A DNA stretch of 64,000 nt from Aptenodytes patagonicus (Eukaryota > Chordata > Aves > Sphenisciformes > Spheniscidae). Of the stretch, positions 52,083 to 62,200 are shown one piece after another. Under the pieces are notes generated by a model. The model did not search any database. It was not told the DNA's origin and saw nothing but the letters and a program-made list of their open reading frames with translations. The first letter of the stretch is position 1, and each line of letters opens with the position of its first letter. Both the position numbers and the translations under genes were made by a program. The stretch spans positions 4,221,001 through 4,285,000 of the forward strand of contig NC_134970.1 in the NCBI RefSeq assembly GCF_965638725.1, written 5' to 3'.

Positions 52083-52412
52083 AAACCCAAGCATATGTAG
52101 CTCGGGAGATGCAGTCTCTCTACTGAGTGCCCATACAACATGCAAGATTACACAAGGCTGCGTGGAAAGCCTGGTGCAAAAAGACAATCGGGAAAGAGTG
52201 TGCTGTCTTGGTCACTACAGAAAAGACAAGCAGTCGGAATGAGAATAACATTCAGAAAGGAAGATGCACCATAAATTATGACACCCAGAGAGGAGTTCTC
52301 AGCATCACCATGGAGAAGCTCACAGTACAAGACACCGGGGAGTACTGGTGTGCTCTTAATGATGACTCTCACTTCTTCCAAATAAAGGAAGTTAAGCTGG
52401 CTGTTTTCGTAG
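52083..52412 (+). pseudogene. Broken V-type Ig exon, paralogue of V3, with offsetting indels
   Basis: The acceptor TTTTCCAG and donor GTAAGT are both intact and the length (330 nt) equals that of V3. In the expected phase there is a single TGA at 52124-52126, and the B-strand cysteine codon lies out of frame. Comparison with V3 shows a net loss of 2 nt before the CPY codons and a net gain of 2 nt before KAWC. From KAWC onward the frame is again correct and open to the donor (F strand D-T-G-E-Y-W-C-A-L). This suggests fairly recent inactivation. Confidence 0.82.
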
Positions 52413-53229
52413 GTAAGTGTCTCTTTTTTTTAAATTGGAGAAACTCCTTTCTCCTCATTTTTCTTGCAGAAGAACTCACTTCCCAGGCTTGCTGTCCCAC
52501 CTGCTCCACCCATTCTCTGCTCTCTGTACTTCACAGTTCATTTTACCTACTAGGCTGCTCCTGACTCCCAGTTCCCTCACCCTATCATCTCCAGTTCCTG
52601 AATCATACTGGGGAACCAAAAGGACATGCAGAGCCAGGAAGCTGTGTTTAGCTGTCCGTTTTCACAGTAAGCCAAGAGTCAGTTGTGCCAGGAGCTGCTT
52701 TGAATGGATTATTTCAGTATTTATTTGCATTGTTTCCCCTGTACTTAAAATCACTTCAGTTGTGCCTGTGGAGACATTACTGTGTAATGTGCAAAACCCA
52801 AATGGTTCTGGTTTGGTTTCTCCAGCTGGGCACTCTGGGGGTAGGCACCCCGAGGCACCACGACAGAGCACAGGGCACAAGGGGACTGGCTGGGGTGGTG
52901 GACATCTGGGATCCCCAACAGCACAGCCCGTGGGAGGGTCCATGCAGACACAGCCCTGGATGCATCGCCACCCTGGCTTTGAGGAGACTTTCCAGCAAGG
53001 GACTGGGCAGAGGGTGTCTTGGGAGCCCAGAGAGAAGGCCTAGGCCAAGGCAAAGGTCCTGCTCCATCTCCATGGCTCGGGACAGCCAAAGGAGTGTCCC
53101 GCTGCCACTGGCGTGAGGGCAGAGTGTGACAACGGCCAGGCGAGAGCAGCAAAGGGCCTTTGCCATCAGGACAATCTGAGCTCTGTGCTCAGCCACTTCC
53201 CCAAATGCACCCTGAAATTATCTTAATAT

Positions 53230-53391
53230 CAGTCTTGTTGCAAAACGTGGTGAAAGATTTCCGTGAGAAAGCAAGACCTCAGGCACTTCCTCCAGCAGTG
53301 TCACTGTGGTGCGGGAGGGCTCACAAGGCAAACACTTTTGAACGGGACACGTTGAGCAGCCCCCAGCAATGTCCCTTCCCCAGGCTTGAGG
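53230..53391 (+). promoter_or_regulatory. Promoter/5' UTR region of the TREM-like receptor with PU.1-type and RUNX-type sites
   Basis: ACTTCCTC at 53285-53292 is an inverted PU.1-type ETS site. TGTGGT at 53305-53310 is a RUNX core 12 bp further on. The same ETS block is kept before the leader at 48262, while the RUNX core there is changed by one base. PU.1 with RUNX1 is a known myeloid promoter pairing. No TATA box is seen. Confidence 0.5.
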
Positions 53392-53440
53392 ATGGCCATG
53401 GAGCTGAGAGTCCTCCTCCTGCTGCCACTCTGCTTCCCAG
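53392..53440 (+). CDS. Exon 1: signal peptide of the TREM-like receptor
   Basis: The exon encodes MAMELRVLLLLPLCFP plus one base, followed by the donor GTAAGA. It is a short phase-1 leader exon, usual for TREM/CD300-type genes. Two in-frame ATGs lie at 53392 and 53398. The second gives a peptide starting ME, like the leader exons at 48262 and 62809, so it may be the real start; the difference is two residues. The core is a run of Leu and Val ending in a small-residue region suited to signal peptidase cleavage. Confidence 0.82.
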
Positions 53441-56400
53441 GTAAGAGAAGGGCTGGGCATGCCTCAGGCTTCCCACGCACCCAGGGGGAGTGGGACAGCC
53501 TTCCCCACATCCCGCTGCCTGTGGAGCTCCACAGTTGGGGGGAATCCAACACCGGACGGACTCTGAGCTGAGCAACTCATGGCAAGGATGGGGAGGGAAG
53601 GGGCAGCCCCAGTTCCCACCATTGCTCCGTTTAGGCTTGAAGGTCCAACACCTCTAGCGCGCGCATGTCTGTGGGTTTTAATTCAAAGATACTGGGTTTT
53701 AAATCACAGTTGCAGTCCCAGCAAAAATCTCAACACTTCCCACTGGACATCAACCTTCCCATTTCCAAGCAGGTGCATTTACCAGGGGGAATGGATCTCA
53801 GTTTTCGGAGTTCCTCCAGCCACAAGTGCCCATGCAGAAAGGTCAGAGGCAGAGTTTCCCCATGTCCGTCGGGAGGCTGTGGGCAGCCCTGCATCAGCTC
53901 CCCTCTCCCTCACCACATCTGATATTTACAGGTCTCCAAGCCAAAACACCTGCTGCCAAGGAGAGACGATTGGAAGGAAGCACTCTGTATATCCAGTGTC
54001 CTTACACAGCACAGACTAACTCCCAGCAGCAGAAAGCCTGGTGCCACGTGAGAGAGAACAGATGGAAGCCCTTAGTGGAGACGACCGAGCCATCACAATA
54101 CCCATACGGAACCAATGCCACAAACGGGAAAGTTACAATAGAGGACAACCCCACGCATAGGACCGTGTCAATCACCATGACTAACCTCCAGGTAGAGGAC
54201 TCAGGCACATACTGCTGTGCTTCCCGTTCCTACGGTAACAGGTATCTTCCACTAAAGACTATCTCACTGAATGTTTTCAAGGGTGAGTACCTTTTTCCCC
54301 ACACAAACACAAGTCTTGTCAGAAAGCAACATCATTCCTTCCCCTGCTCCGTGCCCCCTCTCCCACACAGCTGAGCAGCTGCCCCCAACCCCCCACCCTC
54401 CCCAGCCTCGCTCCCCACCTTCCCTACTCACACAAGCACGGTGTGAAGGAGCCCCACAGACCCAGCTGGCCCTGCGGCTCCCTCTTGTCCTGCCCTACCT
54501 CACCCCTGCCCTGAATGACAGGCCATCTGTGAGGGAGTTGCCCCAGGGCAGAGTTTGGCCCAGGTGCCCAGCTCAGGCCGGGGGGCGGATGCCCGTGTGC
54601 TCACCGCTCACGGGTCAGTGACCACATGTGCTGTTTCGCAGAGTTGCACAAGCTGGAGTTGGACAGTCTCTCTGTGCAGTGCCCGTACAGCACCCTGGGA
54701 TACAGCACGGGGACAAAAGCCTGGTGTCGAGAAGGTCAGACGGGGTGTAAACTCGTGGTGAGCACAGATTACAGTTCAACATGGCATAACAGCAAAGCTA
54801 TGGCACACAGAACATTGATCCAGGATGACACCCAGCAGAGGACTGTCACCATCACCATGCAGAAGCTGCAGGTTCAGGACACCGGCACGTACTTTTGTGT
54901 ACTCTACAGAAGCTCTCGTCTCACCGTGATAATGGAAGTCAGGCTCTCTGTGTCCAAGAGTGAGTACCTACTGGCAGCCAAGTGTGCCTGTTGGCAGATT
55001 TCTGCCCCACTTCCCCTGCTTGTTCTCCCTCCTGTCCTGTGCCACACCATGGAGAAGCCCAGCGCTGCCGCCGCACAGCTGACACCCATCTCTCCCTGCC
55101 TGCCTGTCTCTCTGGTGGATACACTGGCGGCTGCCCCTTGGGCCTGTGGAGCCAAAGCTCAGGCCTGACCCTTCACACTCTGTCTGCTCCCAGCAGAGAC
55201 TCGTGGGAGGTTCCCATGAGCTCCCACAAATGGGGCCGCTCTTCGCAACTGCTTCCCATAGGGCTGATCCAGGGTCTCCAGGAGCAGCTTCCCCAGCTCA
55301 GCACTTGGCTGAGCCCATGCTGGGCGCTGCTGGAGACCTCCCCCACTGCCAAGCATTGCTCTTGCTATGGCCCCGCAACTGCCAACCCTCCCTGGTCCTT
55401 GCCTCCCAGACCCTACGAGCTGAGCGCCTGTGAGCATGTAGTCCCTGGGGGAACCAGAGGAAGAGGACAGGACCCCATCCAATTTGTGGCTCACCTCTGC
55501 ACAAGTAATCTGGCTTCAGTCCCCATCTGCTCCTCATGTCTGGAGGTAGAAGGACATCCAGGGAGCATTCAGCCCACAACAAGTATTCCAGTGATGGGGA
55601 AGGGGTGCCATTGTGCCTGCTTTGGGATCTCATCAAACATGCCGGCTGTTTTCCAGGGACCCAAGAACACACAGCCAAGGAGTCAGGCAATGTCTCTGTC
55701 CGATGTCCATACAGTGCCCCAGACTATGGGACTGTGAGCAAAGCCTGGTGCAAAGAGGGAGATAGGAAAGCATGTACCATACTGGTCCACACAAATTTGG
55801 AGCCCTCAGGGTACCTCAGGACACCCCAGCAAGGCAGAGTCACGATCCAGGATGACACCCAGCAGGGGATTGTCACCATCACCATGGAGGAGCTGCAGGC
55901 ACAGGACTCCGGCGTGTACTGGTGTGCACTTTATGAACACGATCATCTTTTCCGAATGGTGGAGGTTACGCTCAGTATTTCTGAGGGTTAGTACTGACCT
56001 CTAGGGAAACGTGGTTAGTTGTATATTCCAGACTCACTTTCCTACTCTCTCCCTCTAGTCTCTGCACTACCCAGCTTACACCACCTCCCACGTTACATCT
56101 GCTTGTGTTTGCCTGCCCAAACCCTACATCATTGCACCTTCTCACACCAACCGTGCTATGGAATAGCAGCAGGGATCAGAACTGAACCACATGCATGGGC
56201 TGTATTGCTTCTCTTTCACCTGAGAGCAGCTTCAGTCATTTTCACTGAGGTGTTTCTGTCACTCATTCTCATGATAGCAGTTCTGTCCCTTTGTAGCAAC
56301 TCATCCCTTGGCTTTCAAAGACTATTAAGACTTTCACATTTGGTTGCCAAGGGGACAACCTTTAGACCCATATTTTAAAGATCTGTGACTTCTAGGTTTT

Positions 56401-59232
56401 CTTCCAGCATGATGTTTTAACGCTAAGTGGTAAACACTTAGGCACCTGATTGTGGCAGACCGGCACCATGCTGCAGCCTGTCTGTCTAGAATTTGGCAGA
56501 GCAGCACTGAAGGGATATGGCAATCCAGAAGATGAGAGGGGATGGCATAATTCTCTAGGTGGAAATCCTAACGCATGGGACTGAATACAGTCTCTAAGCC
56601 AGCAGGCTCCTGCACACACAACCTCCCCTGGGGCACAGAAACAGCCCTGGAAGCAATTCTTACAGCCGAGTCCTTCACAGACAATGCTCTTTACTTAGTT
56701 TTTGCAAGCCTCTGTCTGCTTAAGCACAGAGTCGTTAAGTACTTCATTGCTACCTGAAGATCTTTGCCATAGAGCATATCTGCTTGCGCTTACAGCACTT
56801 CCTTCTGCCATGCGTTGGGGTGGGTACACACAGAGCGGGGCTCCTGCTGAGCTCCTTGCCCCTCCCTCCCACGTTTTGATCCTTACGTAGCTTTGCCTGC
56901 TGCCAGAAAATCTTGATGATACAGGTTACAGCCTGGGCAGCTTGTCTGTGTTGGGTGTCACAGCGGGAGTGGATTTATATCCATGTAGCAATGGCAGGAA
57001 AGTTTAGCTGGTAAATGCAAAGCAGCCCAGTAGTGATTATTCTTCTCTTCATGTTTGTGATTGCAGTATTGGCTGGAACAACTTTGTCAGGTACTGCAGG
57101 CACAAATCAAACAATCCCTTCTGGCAACACCCCAGCACCGAGGTAAGGCCTAGAGAAAGTCTCTGAGCTCGAACACAGACAAGAGTTATTAATGTCTTAT
57201 CCACAATATGCCTGTTTTCCTGGGGTAGGCAGTCTCTGGGCATTCTGAAGACTCCTGCTTACAGAGGAATTAGATACTAATAATTAGATACTTGCTAAGG
57301 ACAGGCGTCCTCGGCAAAGATGGCCTCTCCTCTTTCAGCTCCTGCCCAGAGTGTAATTACAAAGGAGGAAGCAGATTGATCAAGTCACAGCTTTCTGCAT
57401 TGTAGATGCCCATCTACTTTTTAATCCTTATCTCTTTGGGCTGTGCTCTTTGCAGCAACAGAATCCCCCAGATTCTGCCCCTAAGCCTTTCTGTCTCGAC
57501 TTCACTCACTCCTGTCCATGAATATTTAACAATGATATAGACCTTGGCTGCTATTTTATCCTTCTATTTACCAGGCTGTTAAATGTAAAGGATTTTCTTC
57601 CCCTTGGACATCTGCTGTCATCAACACTACAGCAGTACAACACTAAGAGTACAATCATACATCAGCTCCAGTGTGCCAGGTGCAGCAAAACACAGGAGGA
57701 AAAGGCAGAACCTGCTCCAGAGAGCCTGGAATTGTGCTCTGAACTTTGAACAGGGGCTTGTTTTTAAAGCCCGGAGAGTAGTTTAGGAAAAGCTCAGAAG
57801 GCACAGCCAGGTAGAAAAATCAAGATAGCATTGCTGCAGGAGAACCAGAGCCTCCTTCCAAGTGCATAAAAGCTAGTGCATAAAAGCTATTCCTGTCCCT
57901 TTTTTTGGTCACTGTTTGGTAATGGGCTGCACCAGCATCATGCTGTGCTACCATCTAACACTGATAACTCCTTTGCTCTCCTGACTTCAGCTCAAATGTA
58001 AACACCTTCATCCTACTTGCTGGGATCCTGAGCATCCTGTTCATCCTGGCACTTATCAGCATGATAACACTGTGTGTCAGGCGGTGCAAGCAGCTGAAGA
58101 AAAGAGGTATGTGGAGACTGGTGATGCCTCGTGTTCTAGTCTGTAGTAAACTGGGTCTTCTCTGGCCATCACTTTTCCACTCCAGGCAAGCTTATTCCCA
58201 ACTCTCAGTGCCCTGGAGAAGATAAGGCAGGTACAGCCTGGGAAGCCTCAAGGCAGGCTCCTTGCTGTGATCTCCTCTCACAGTAAGTCAAACCCATGTT
58301 CCTCCAGACTCTGCACAGGACACCTGCTAACATGTTAGAGGGGAAATAAAGTGAAAGCAATGTGTTGACCAGATTCAGGGTAGATGGGTCCCACTGGCAC
58401 ACCCATTGCTTCCATCACTGGGCAATCCCACAGCCTTCCCCAAAACTCCTGAAGCATAGGCAATGCCCAGGCATTTCATGGACTTCTCTACTTCTAAAAC
58501 CTCTGATTTTGGCTCATTCCAAAGGTACCAGACAAGCAGAGAACATCTATGACAAACCAGAGGACATAGCACAGGTAAGAAAAACAATAGATTTCCCATA
58601 TGGTACCTGAATCCTTTACCAATAGTCTGTGAGGAGCTGGCCGACCCACCTGATGAGGACCTTGGTGCTCATTTTTGGTTGTGAGCAGGAGGGGAAATGG
58701 TATTTAATGTCACCAGAGAGAGGAATGTTCCCAGGTGGAGAGAGAGGGGGTTATTAATGTAAGGAAACTCCATCAGGAAAAAAACACAGTGGAGCAAATT
58801 CTAGTAATCTCTGAGAAATTACTCAAAGACTAGAAACCAAGGTTAGATGATGAGGTTTTAACCTGTATCAAGGAGAGGTGATGAAGGAAAGAGTTTTCTG
58901 TTCTTCCACCTCTATCAAGACCGAAGGTAAGGTTTTACATGGCTTCTCCTTTCCTCCTGGAGAATCTTGTTTTGATAACAGCTGTGGCCTGGCACTGAAT
59001 CATGCTAACAAGTGTTTTCCCTTTCTTTTCATAGCTTGACAGCACTGAAAGAATGGAAGATCCCAAGGATGACAGCAAAGACCTAAAATATGTTACCCTG
59101 AACTTTAAATCCCGACTCAGCCCTGAGGATCCTCTTTACTGCAATGTTGAACCAAGTCAGACTCACAGGAAACCCAAAGATGAAAATGTGGAATATGCTA
59201 TCATTGCACTCAAGCAGTTAACCGATGAATGA
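53392..59232 (+). CDS. Inhibitory TREM-like receptor with three V-type Ig domains and ITIM tail (8 coding exons)
   Basis: The gene model joins 53392-53440, 53932-54282, 54642-54959, 55657-55986, 57067-57142, 57991-58106, 58525-58574 and 59035-59232. All junctions are GT/AG and in phase, giving 1488 nt and 495 residues. Domain order is: signal peptide, V1 (about 17-133), V2 (134-239), V3 (240-349), stem (350-375), transmembrane helix (about 380-403) and cytoplasmic tail to 495. Each V domain has the B-strand 'CPY', the 'KAWC' motif, a 'DD/DN..T' strand and a D-(S/T)-G-x-Y-x-C F strand, as in the TREM/TREML/NCR2 families. The membrane helix has no charged residue, so DAP12 pairing is not expected. 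The tail has two ITIMs (Y449, Y484), which in this class recruit SHP-1/SHP-2, so the inferred role is damping of myeloid cell activation at the surface. Known TREMs mostly have one V domain. A CD300-type receptor is the main alternative, but those usually read 'KYWC'. The model comes from reading the sequence only; no transcript was seen. Confidence 0.85.
53932..54282 (+). CDS. Exon 2: V-type Ig domain 1 (membrane-distal)
   Basis: This phase 1-1 exon is 351 nt, with acceptor TTTACAG and donor GTGAGT. The canonical cysteines are C39 (CPY) and C112 (Y-C-C). The KAWC motif gives C54. The second extra cysteine found in V2 and V3 about 7 residues after KAWC is absent here; the region reads RENRWKP. 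Instead there is an added cysteine, C111, next to the F-strand cysteine. One N-glycosylation sequon, N-A-T, occurs at N78. The domain is the most diverged of the three and has no matching degenerate copy upstream. Its disulfide arrangement must differ from its neighbours. Confidence 0.85.
54642..54959 (+). CDS. Exon 3: V-type Ig domain 2
   Basis: This phase 1-1 exon is 318 nt, with donor GTGAGT. It has the canonical pair C147 and C219 and the extra pair C162 (KAWC) and C169, which in TREM/CD300/NKp44-type V domains forms a second disulfide. The E-F region reads I-Q-D-D-T followed by T-V-T-I-T-M and D-T-G-T-Y-F-C. The downstream intron start resembles the sequence just after the degenerate V exon at 50861-51210, which marks that pseudo-exon as its paralogue. 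No N-glycosylation sequon is present. Confidence 0.87.
55657..55986 (+). CDS. Exon 4: V-type Ig domain 3 (membrane-proximal)
   Basis: This phase 1-1 exon is 330 nt. The acceptor is TTTTCCAG and the donor is the weaker GTTAGT. It has the canonical pair C256 and C329 and the extra pair C271 (KAWC) and C279. A sequon N-V-S is at N251. The F strand reads D-S-G-V-Y-W-C-A-L-Y, close to NCR2/TREM consensus. The degenerate exon at 52083-52412 has exactly the same length and aligns along its whole length, so it is the paralogue of this exon. Reading through the donor meets a TAG at 55988, so intron retention would give a secreted three-domain form. Confidence 0.87.
57067..57142 (+). CDS. Exon 5: extracellular stem
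   Basis: This short exon (76 nt, entering in phase 1 and leaving in phase 2) encodes a Gly/Thr/Pro/Ser-rich linker with one N-Q-T sequon (N363). The acceptor TTGCAG and donor GTAAGG are good, and its phases are the only ones that join the V3 exon to the membrane exon in frame. Such stems hold the Ig domains away from the membrane and are often O-glycosylated. The exon is small, so its limits rest on splice sites and phase rather than on homology. Confidence 0.68.
57991..58106 (+). CDS. Exon 6: transmembrane helix
   Basis: The exon encodes a run of 24 hydrophobic or small residues (380-403, starting F-I-L-L-A-G-I-L) followed by a basic stop-transfer segment R-R-C-K-Q-L-K-K-R. There is no Lys, Arg or Glu inside the helix, unlike DAP12-coupled activating TREMs. 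That fits a self-contained inhibitory receptor. A juxtamembrane cysteine (C406) could be palmitoylated. The acceptor is CTTCAG and the donor is GTATGT. Confidence 0.88.
58525..58574 (+). CDS. Exon 7: cytoplasmic juxtamembrane segment
   Basis: This 50-nt exon enters in phase 1 and leaves in phase 0. It encodes G-T-R-Q-A-E-N-I-Y-D-K-P-E-D-I-A-Q. It carries one tyrosine (Y421), but the residue two before it is Asn, so it does not fit an ITIM. The acceptor CCAAAG and donor GTAAGA are clear. Short cytoplasmic exons of this kind are common before the ITIM exon in inhibitory Ig receptors. Confidence 0.78.
59035..59232 (+). CDS. Exon 8: cytoplasmic tail with two ITIMs and a YxN motif, stop codon
   Basis: The exon is 198 nt, phase 0, with acceptor CATAG, and ends in TGA at 59230. 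It contains LKYVTL (Y449) and VEYAII (Y484), both fitting the ITIM pattern (I/V/L/S)-x-Y-x-x-(I/V/L), 35 residues apart. Between them lies LYCNV (Y465), a YxN motif of the type bound by the Grb2 SH2 domain. Known biology of such tails is recruitment of SHP-1/SHP-2 after phosphorylation by Src kinases. Confidence 0.9.
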   Translation, partial: LDSTERMEDPKDDSKDLKYVTLNFKSRLSPEDPLYCNVEPSQTHRKPKDENVEYAIIALKQLTDE

Positions 59233-62200
59233 CAAAGGATGAAGCACAGAATCCCAAAACAATCCAGAAATGGGAGAAAAGAACTGGAATACAAAGTGGG
59301 ACTGGGGAGTAGAAGGTGTGTGGATGGACACTGGGGAAAGATCTAAGTTTTTGCTGCCACATGTACGTTGCCTATGCATTTTAAGACCTCCCTCCTATTA
59401 GAGGCCAGTAGAGAATTTTGCCACAAGTGTGCAGATTCTCTAGGGTCAGACAGAGGTGCTGGCTAATTCTCAGGATCCCTTGCACATCTGCTTTCTTCAA
59501 TTCCATTAAAATGCAGACTCTTTTGGAGAGGCAGGTGTGGAGGACTGACCTTCTGAAAAAGAGCAATCTTCGTCTGGACATGGATGGGTTTGGTATTTCA
59601 ACTATGTTCACTGGTGGAAACTCTATCCCACTCCTAAGGGTTCAGCTACTATGGCCAAGCAAACTCATTCCAGTGCTGTAGGGATAAAGTTCTAACCTTG
59701 CTGTGACCAGGTTCATTTGCCATGTAATGGGTGGGGGATATGAGCACTGGATTATAGGAATAAGCAGAACCAGCATCTACCTGAAGGCAAATAGCTTGAG
59801 GGTGTATTGCAACACGATGATATGCTGCATTACAAACTTTGCAAACTGAGGATTGAGCTGTATGAATCTGAGCACCAGAAGGTCTTGTAGCTACAAAACA
59901 ACAACGGTGCATATAAGTAATATGTACATTTTTTGAGACTTAATGCAAATTCCCCTATAACCTAAATTTATCAGCCTGCTTAGGTAAGAAGTAAGATGGT
60001 AAGAGGCTTTCAAACTAAAGCTAAATGTTTAGCTTTAGATCAAGAAATAGAGTGTGCACGCTGGAGTTTGAGGGTAGGAGGGAATGAAGGTGATGTCACT
60101 TCTGAGTGCACGTACAAGTGTCTCTTCACGGAGTGCAGAGGGTTGTGGGATGGATTCAGTGCGGCTGCTGTTGCTTACACTAGCAAGAGCCTCCAACACT
60201 GTACCCTCTAGACAACTCAATTATTTCCAAGCTTGAGGGCTGAATTTGCTCTCAGGGTCATCCACAGCTACAGCATATTTATGCAGTCTTTGAGGCCTGT
60301 ACATTGAAAACAGAATGAAGCAGCAGCTGAAATCTGAAGTTACAGGCATGGCTTCCCATGTGTAGCTTGTGCAGACTGACCCATCCTTTCACCACCTCCT
60401 AATCAAAGGCCCTTTGTTCAACAACTTGTGGCTGGCCTGCTGTCTTACACCCTCTCTTCCCCAAGAACACACAAACTGGCTGCTTAAACCAAGGCACTGT
60501 GGAATCAAGACAAGCAGGGAGAACCAAAAATGAGTATTTCTGGAGAAAGGAAAGAAAGGAACAATATGTGGTATTGCACTAGAGGAGTGGACAGGGCACT
60601 GGGGTGTTTTTGAACAGAATTTGCCTTGCTGTGCTAACTGCAAGGACAAGCCCTGAGACAGACATGAGGAAGGTCTGTAGCACAGAGCAAGAAACTGGTA
60701 GGCTGTGTGAAGAAGTTGCGGGATGTATGACACAGACAACAGAGGAAGTAAGAGCTGGTCTCAACATCAGCTGATATAACAGAAGAGACACAACGGTCAT
60801 TAAGAGTGGATTATTTACAGATGTAAATGTCTAAGTAAGTCAGACACACAATAGATTTATGGATCCCCAGTGCAGCTATGATGCAGGTTGGCAACTTCCA
60901 AGAGCTGCCACAGGAACACTAGACTGGCTGGGACCTCATCAAACCCTGCTATCCTGAATAATCACACCATAAACTATCAATCAAACATGTTTTTCCAATG
61001 CACTTTGTCTTTCGCCTTCATTGTTATAAGGCATTTTTGCATCTCTTCAGGAATCCCTATACAGCTAGTCTCAGATGTAGCTCTGTTCTTTTGCAGCACT
61101 GTGCTGTACTTTAAACAGCTCTTCCCAGCCTATTCACCAGTGCAGCTGGTTCTTTGTAAGTTCTTTGGAAGACCAGTACAAACCAGCATGCCTGCTTCCA
61201 GCACTTCTTATTTTTTGGCTACACCACAGAAAGCAAGCTTTTGTTTCTTCTTCTGAAGTCACAGGAGACCAGAAATGCATGTGCAGTTTCACGGGAGAGC
61301 TCACCAGGGCCTTGGAAAGTGACACCATTACTTCCCTCTCTCTGCTGGAAATACTCCAGATGAAACATTTGCTGCCTTTATTTAGCAGTCATGTGGTGAG
61401 CAATATGAAATGAGTTTGTTGGGGCTCAGCTCAATTTCTCCGAAAGACCAGAAACCCTGGCACTTTATTTGGCTGCACCAAGCTCTGCAGACAGGTGGCA
61501 AATTAAAGGGGCCTGAACCACTCCCTACTCACAAGTCAGTCACATCCAATAGGCTTCTCTTGCTATGGCTGCAGCAAGGAAGCTGATCTATTTTTTGAGA
61601 TTTTCAGAGTTGACATGTTTAACTTGAAATGAGAGAAAGAAAAAGAAAATGGTTCTCGAAATGGCTCATTCAGCCCAAGATTCCCCTAACTATTTGCTAT
61701 TCATGCAGTCAGTTACACTGGGTCAAACGGTGGAAGAGTAATAGTAGAAAACAATTGAGTTCAAGAGAGACATTTTCAGGGAGACAGTTGCCTCTGATCA
61801 AAGAGAGTCCAGTTTTGTGCTCACTGGAGCAAGAATGAACAAAACCTGCAATCAGTAAGCCTCACAGACAATTTTTGGATACGGTAAGGTACCATTTTCT
61901 TAAACACTAATTAGAGGAAAGAAAAAGAAGGCACATTTATGAATGGATAGACCTGCAGGTTTATCTGCCTGTTAAAAAGCAAATAAGCACACCAGTGAAG
62001 AAGCCAGGGTCTATTCGTACTTGCATGGAAGATCTCCAAGTAAATAAAATCAAAAAAGACAAGACAGCAACCCATCCACAGCCTGCCAGTTTGCTGATGC
62101 TACAGGAGGCTCCCTAACTGCAGTCCTGAACTACTGCATCAGCATGGCACTGATTGGCTCCAAATCAATGCCCCCATCCCTTGATCTTATGTCCTTTCTG

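Larger units (their letters stand above)
48262..52412 (+). pseudogene. Degenerate duplicate of the TREM-like receptor gene (leader exon plus two broken V exons)
   Basis: This copy contains a leader exon (48262-48304), a broken V exon (50861-51210) and a second broken V exon (52083-52412). No stem, membrane or tail exon is found before the next gene's leader at 53392. The two V exons correspond to V2 and V3 of the intact gene in order. The intron just after the first one resembles the intron after V2. No counterpart of V1 was seen in the 2.5 kb after the leader. Both V exons carry in-frame stops. The copy therefore looks like a tandem duplicate that has decayed, although the leader and its promoter remain intact. 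Confidence 0.72.

Noticed and set aside
53392-55986. CD300/pIgR family assignment of the V domains
   Set aside because: The tryptophan motif is KAWC in all intact V exons rather than KYWC, and the E-F region matches TREM/NCR2 better. It is kept only as an alternative.
60888-61256. 122-codon hydrophobic + frame downstream of the receptor
   Set aside because: No signal peptide at the start, no splice context and no recognisable domain.
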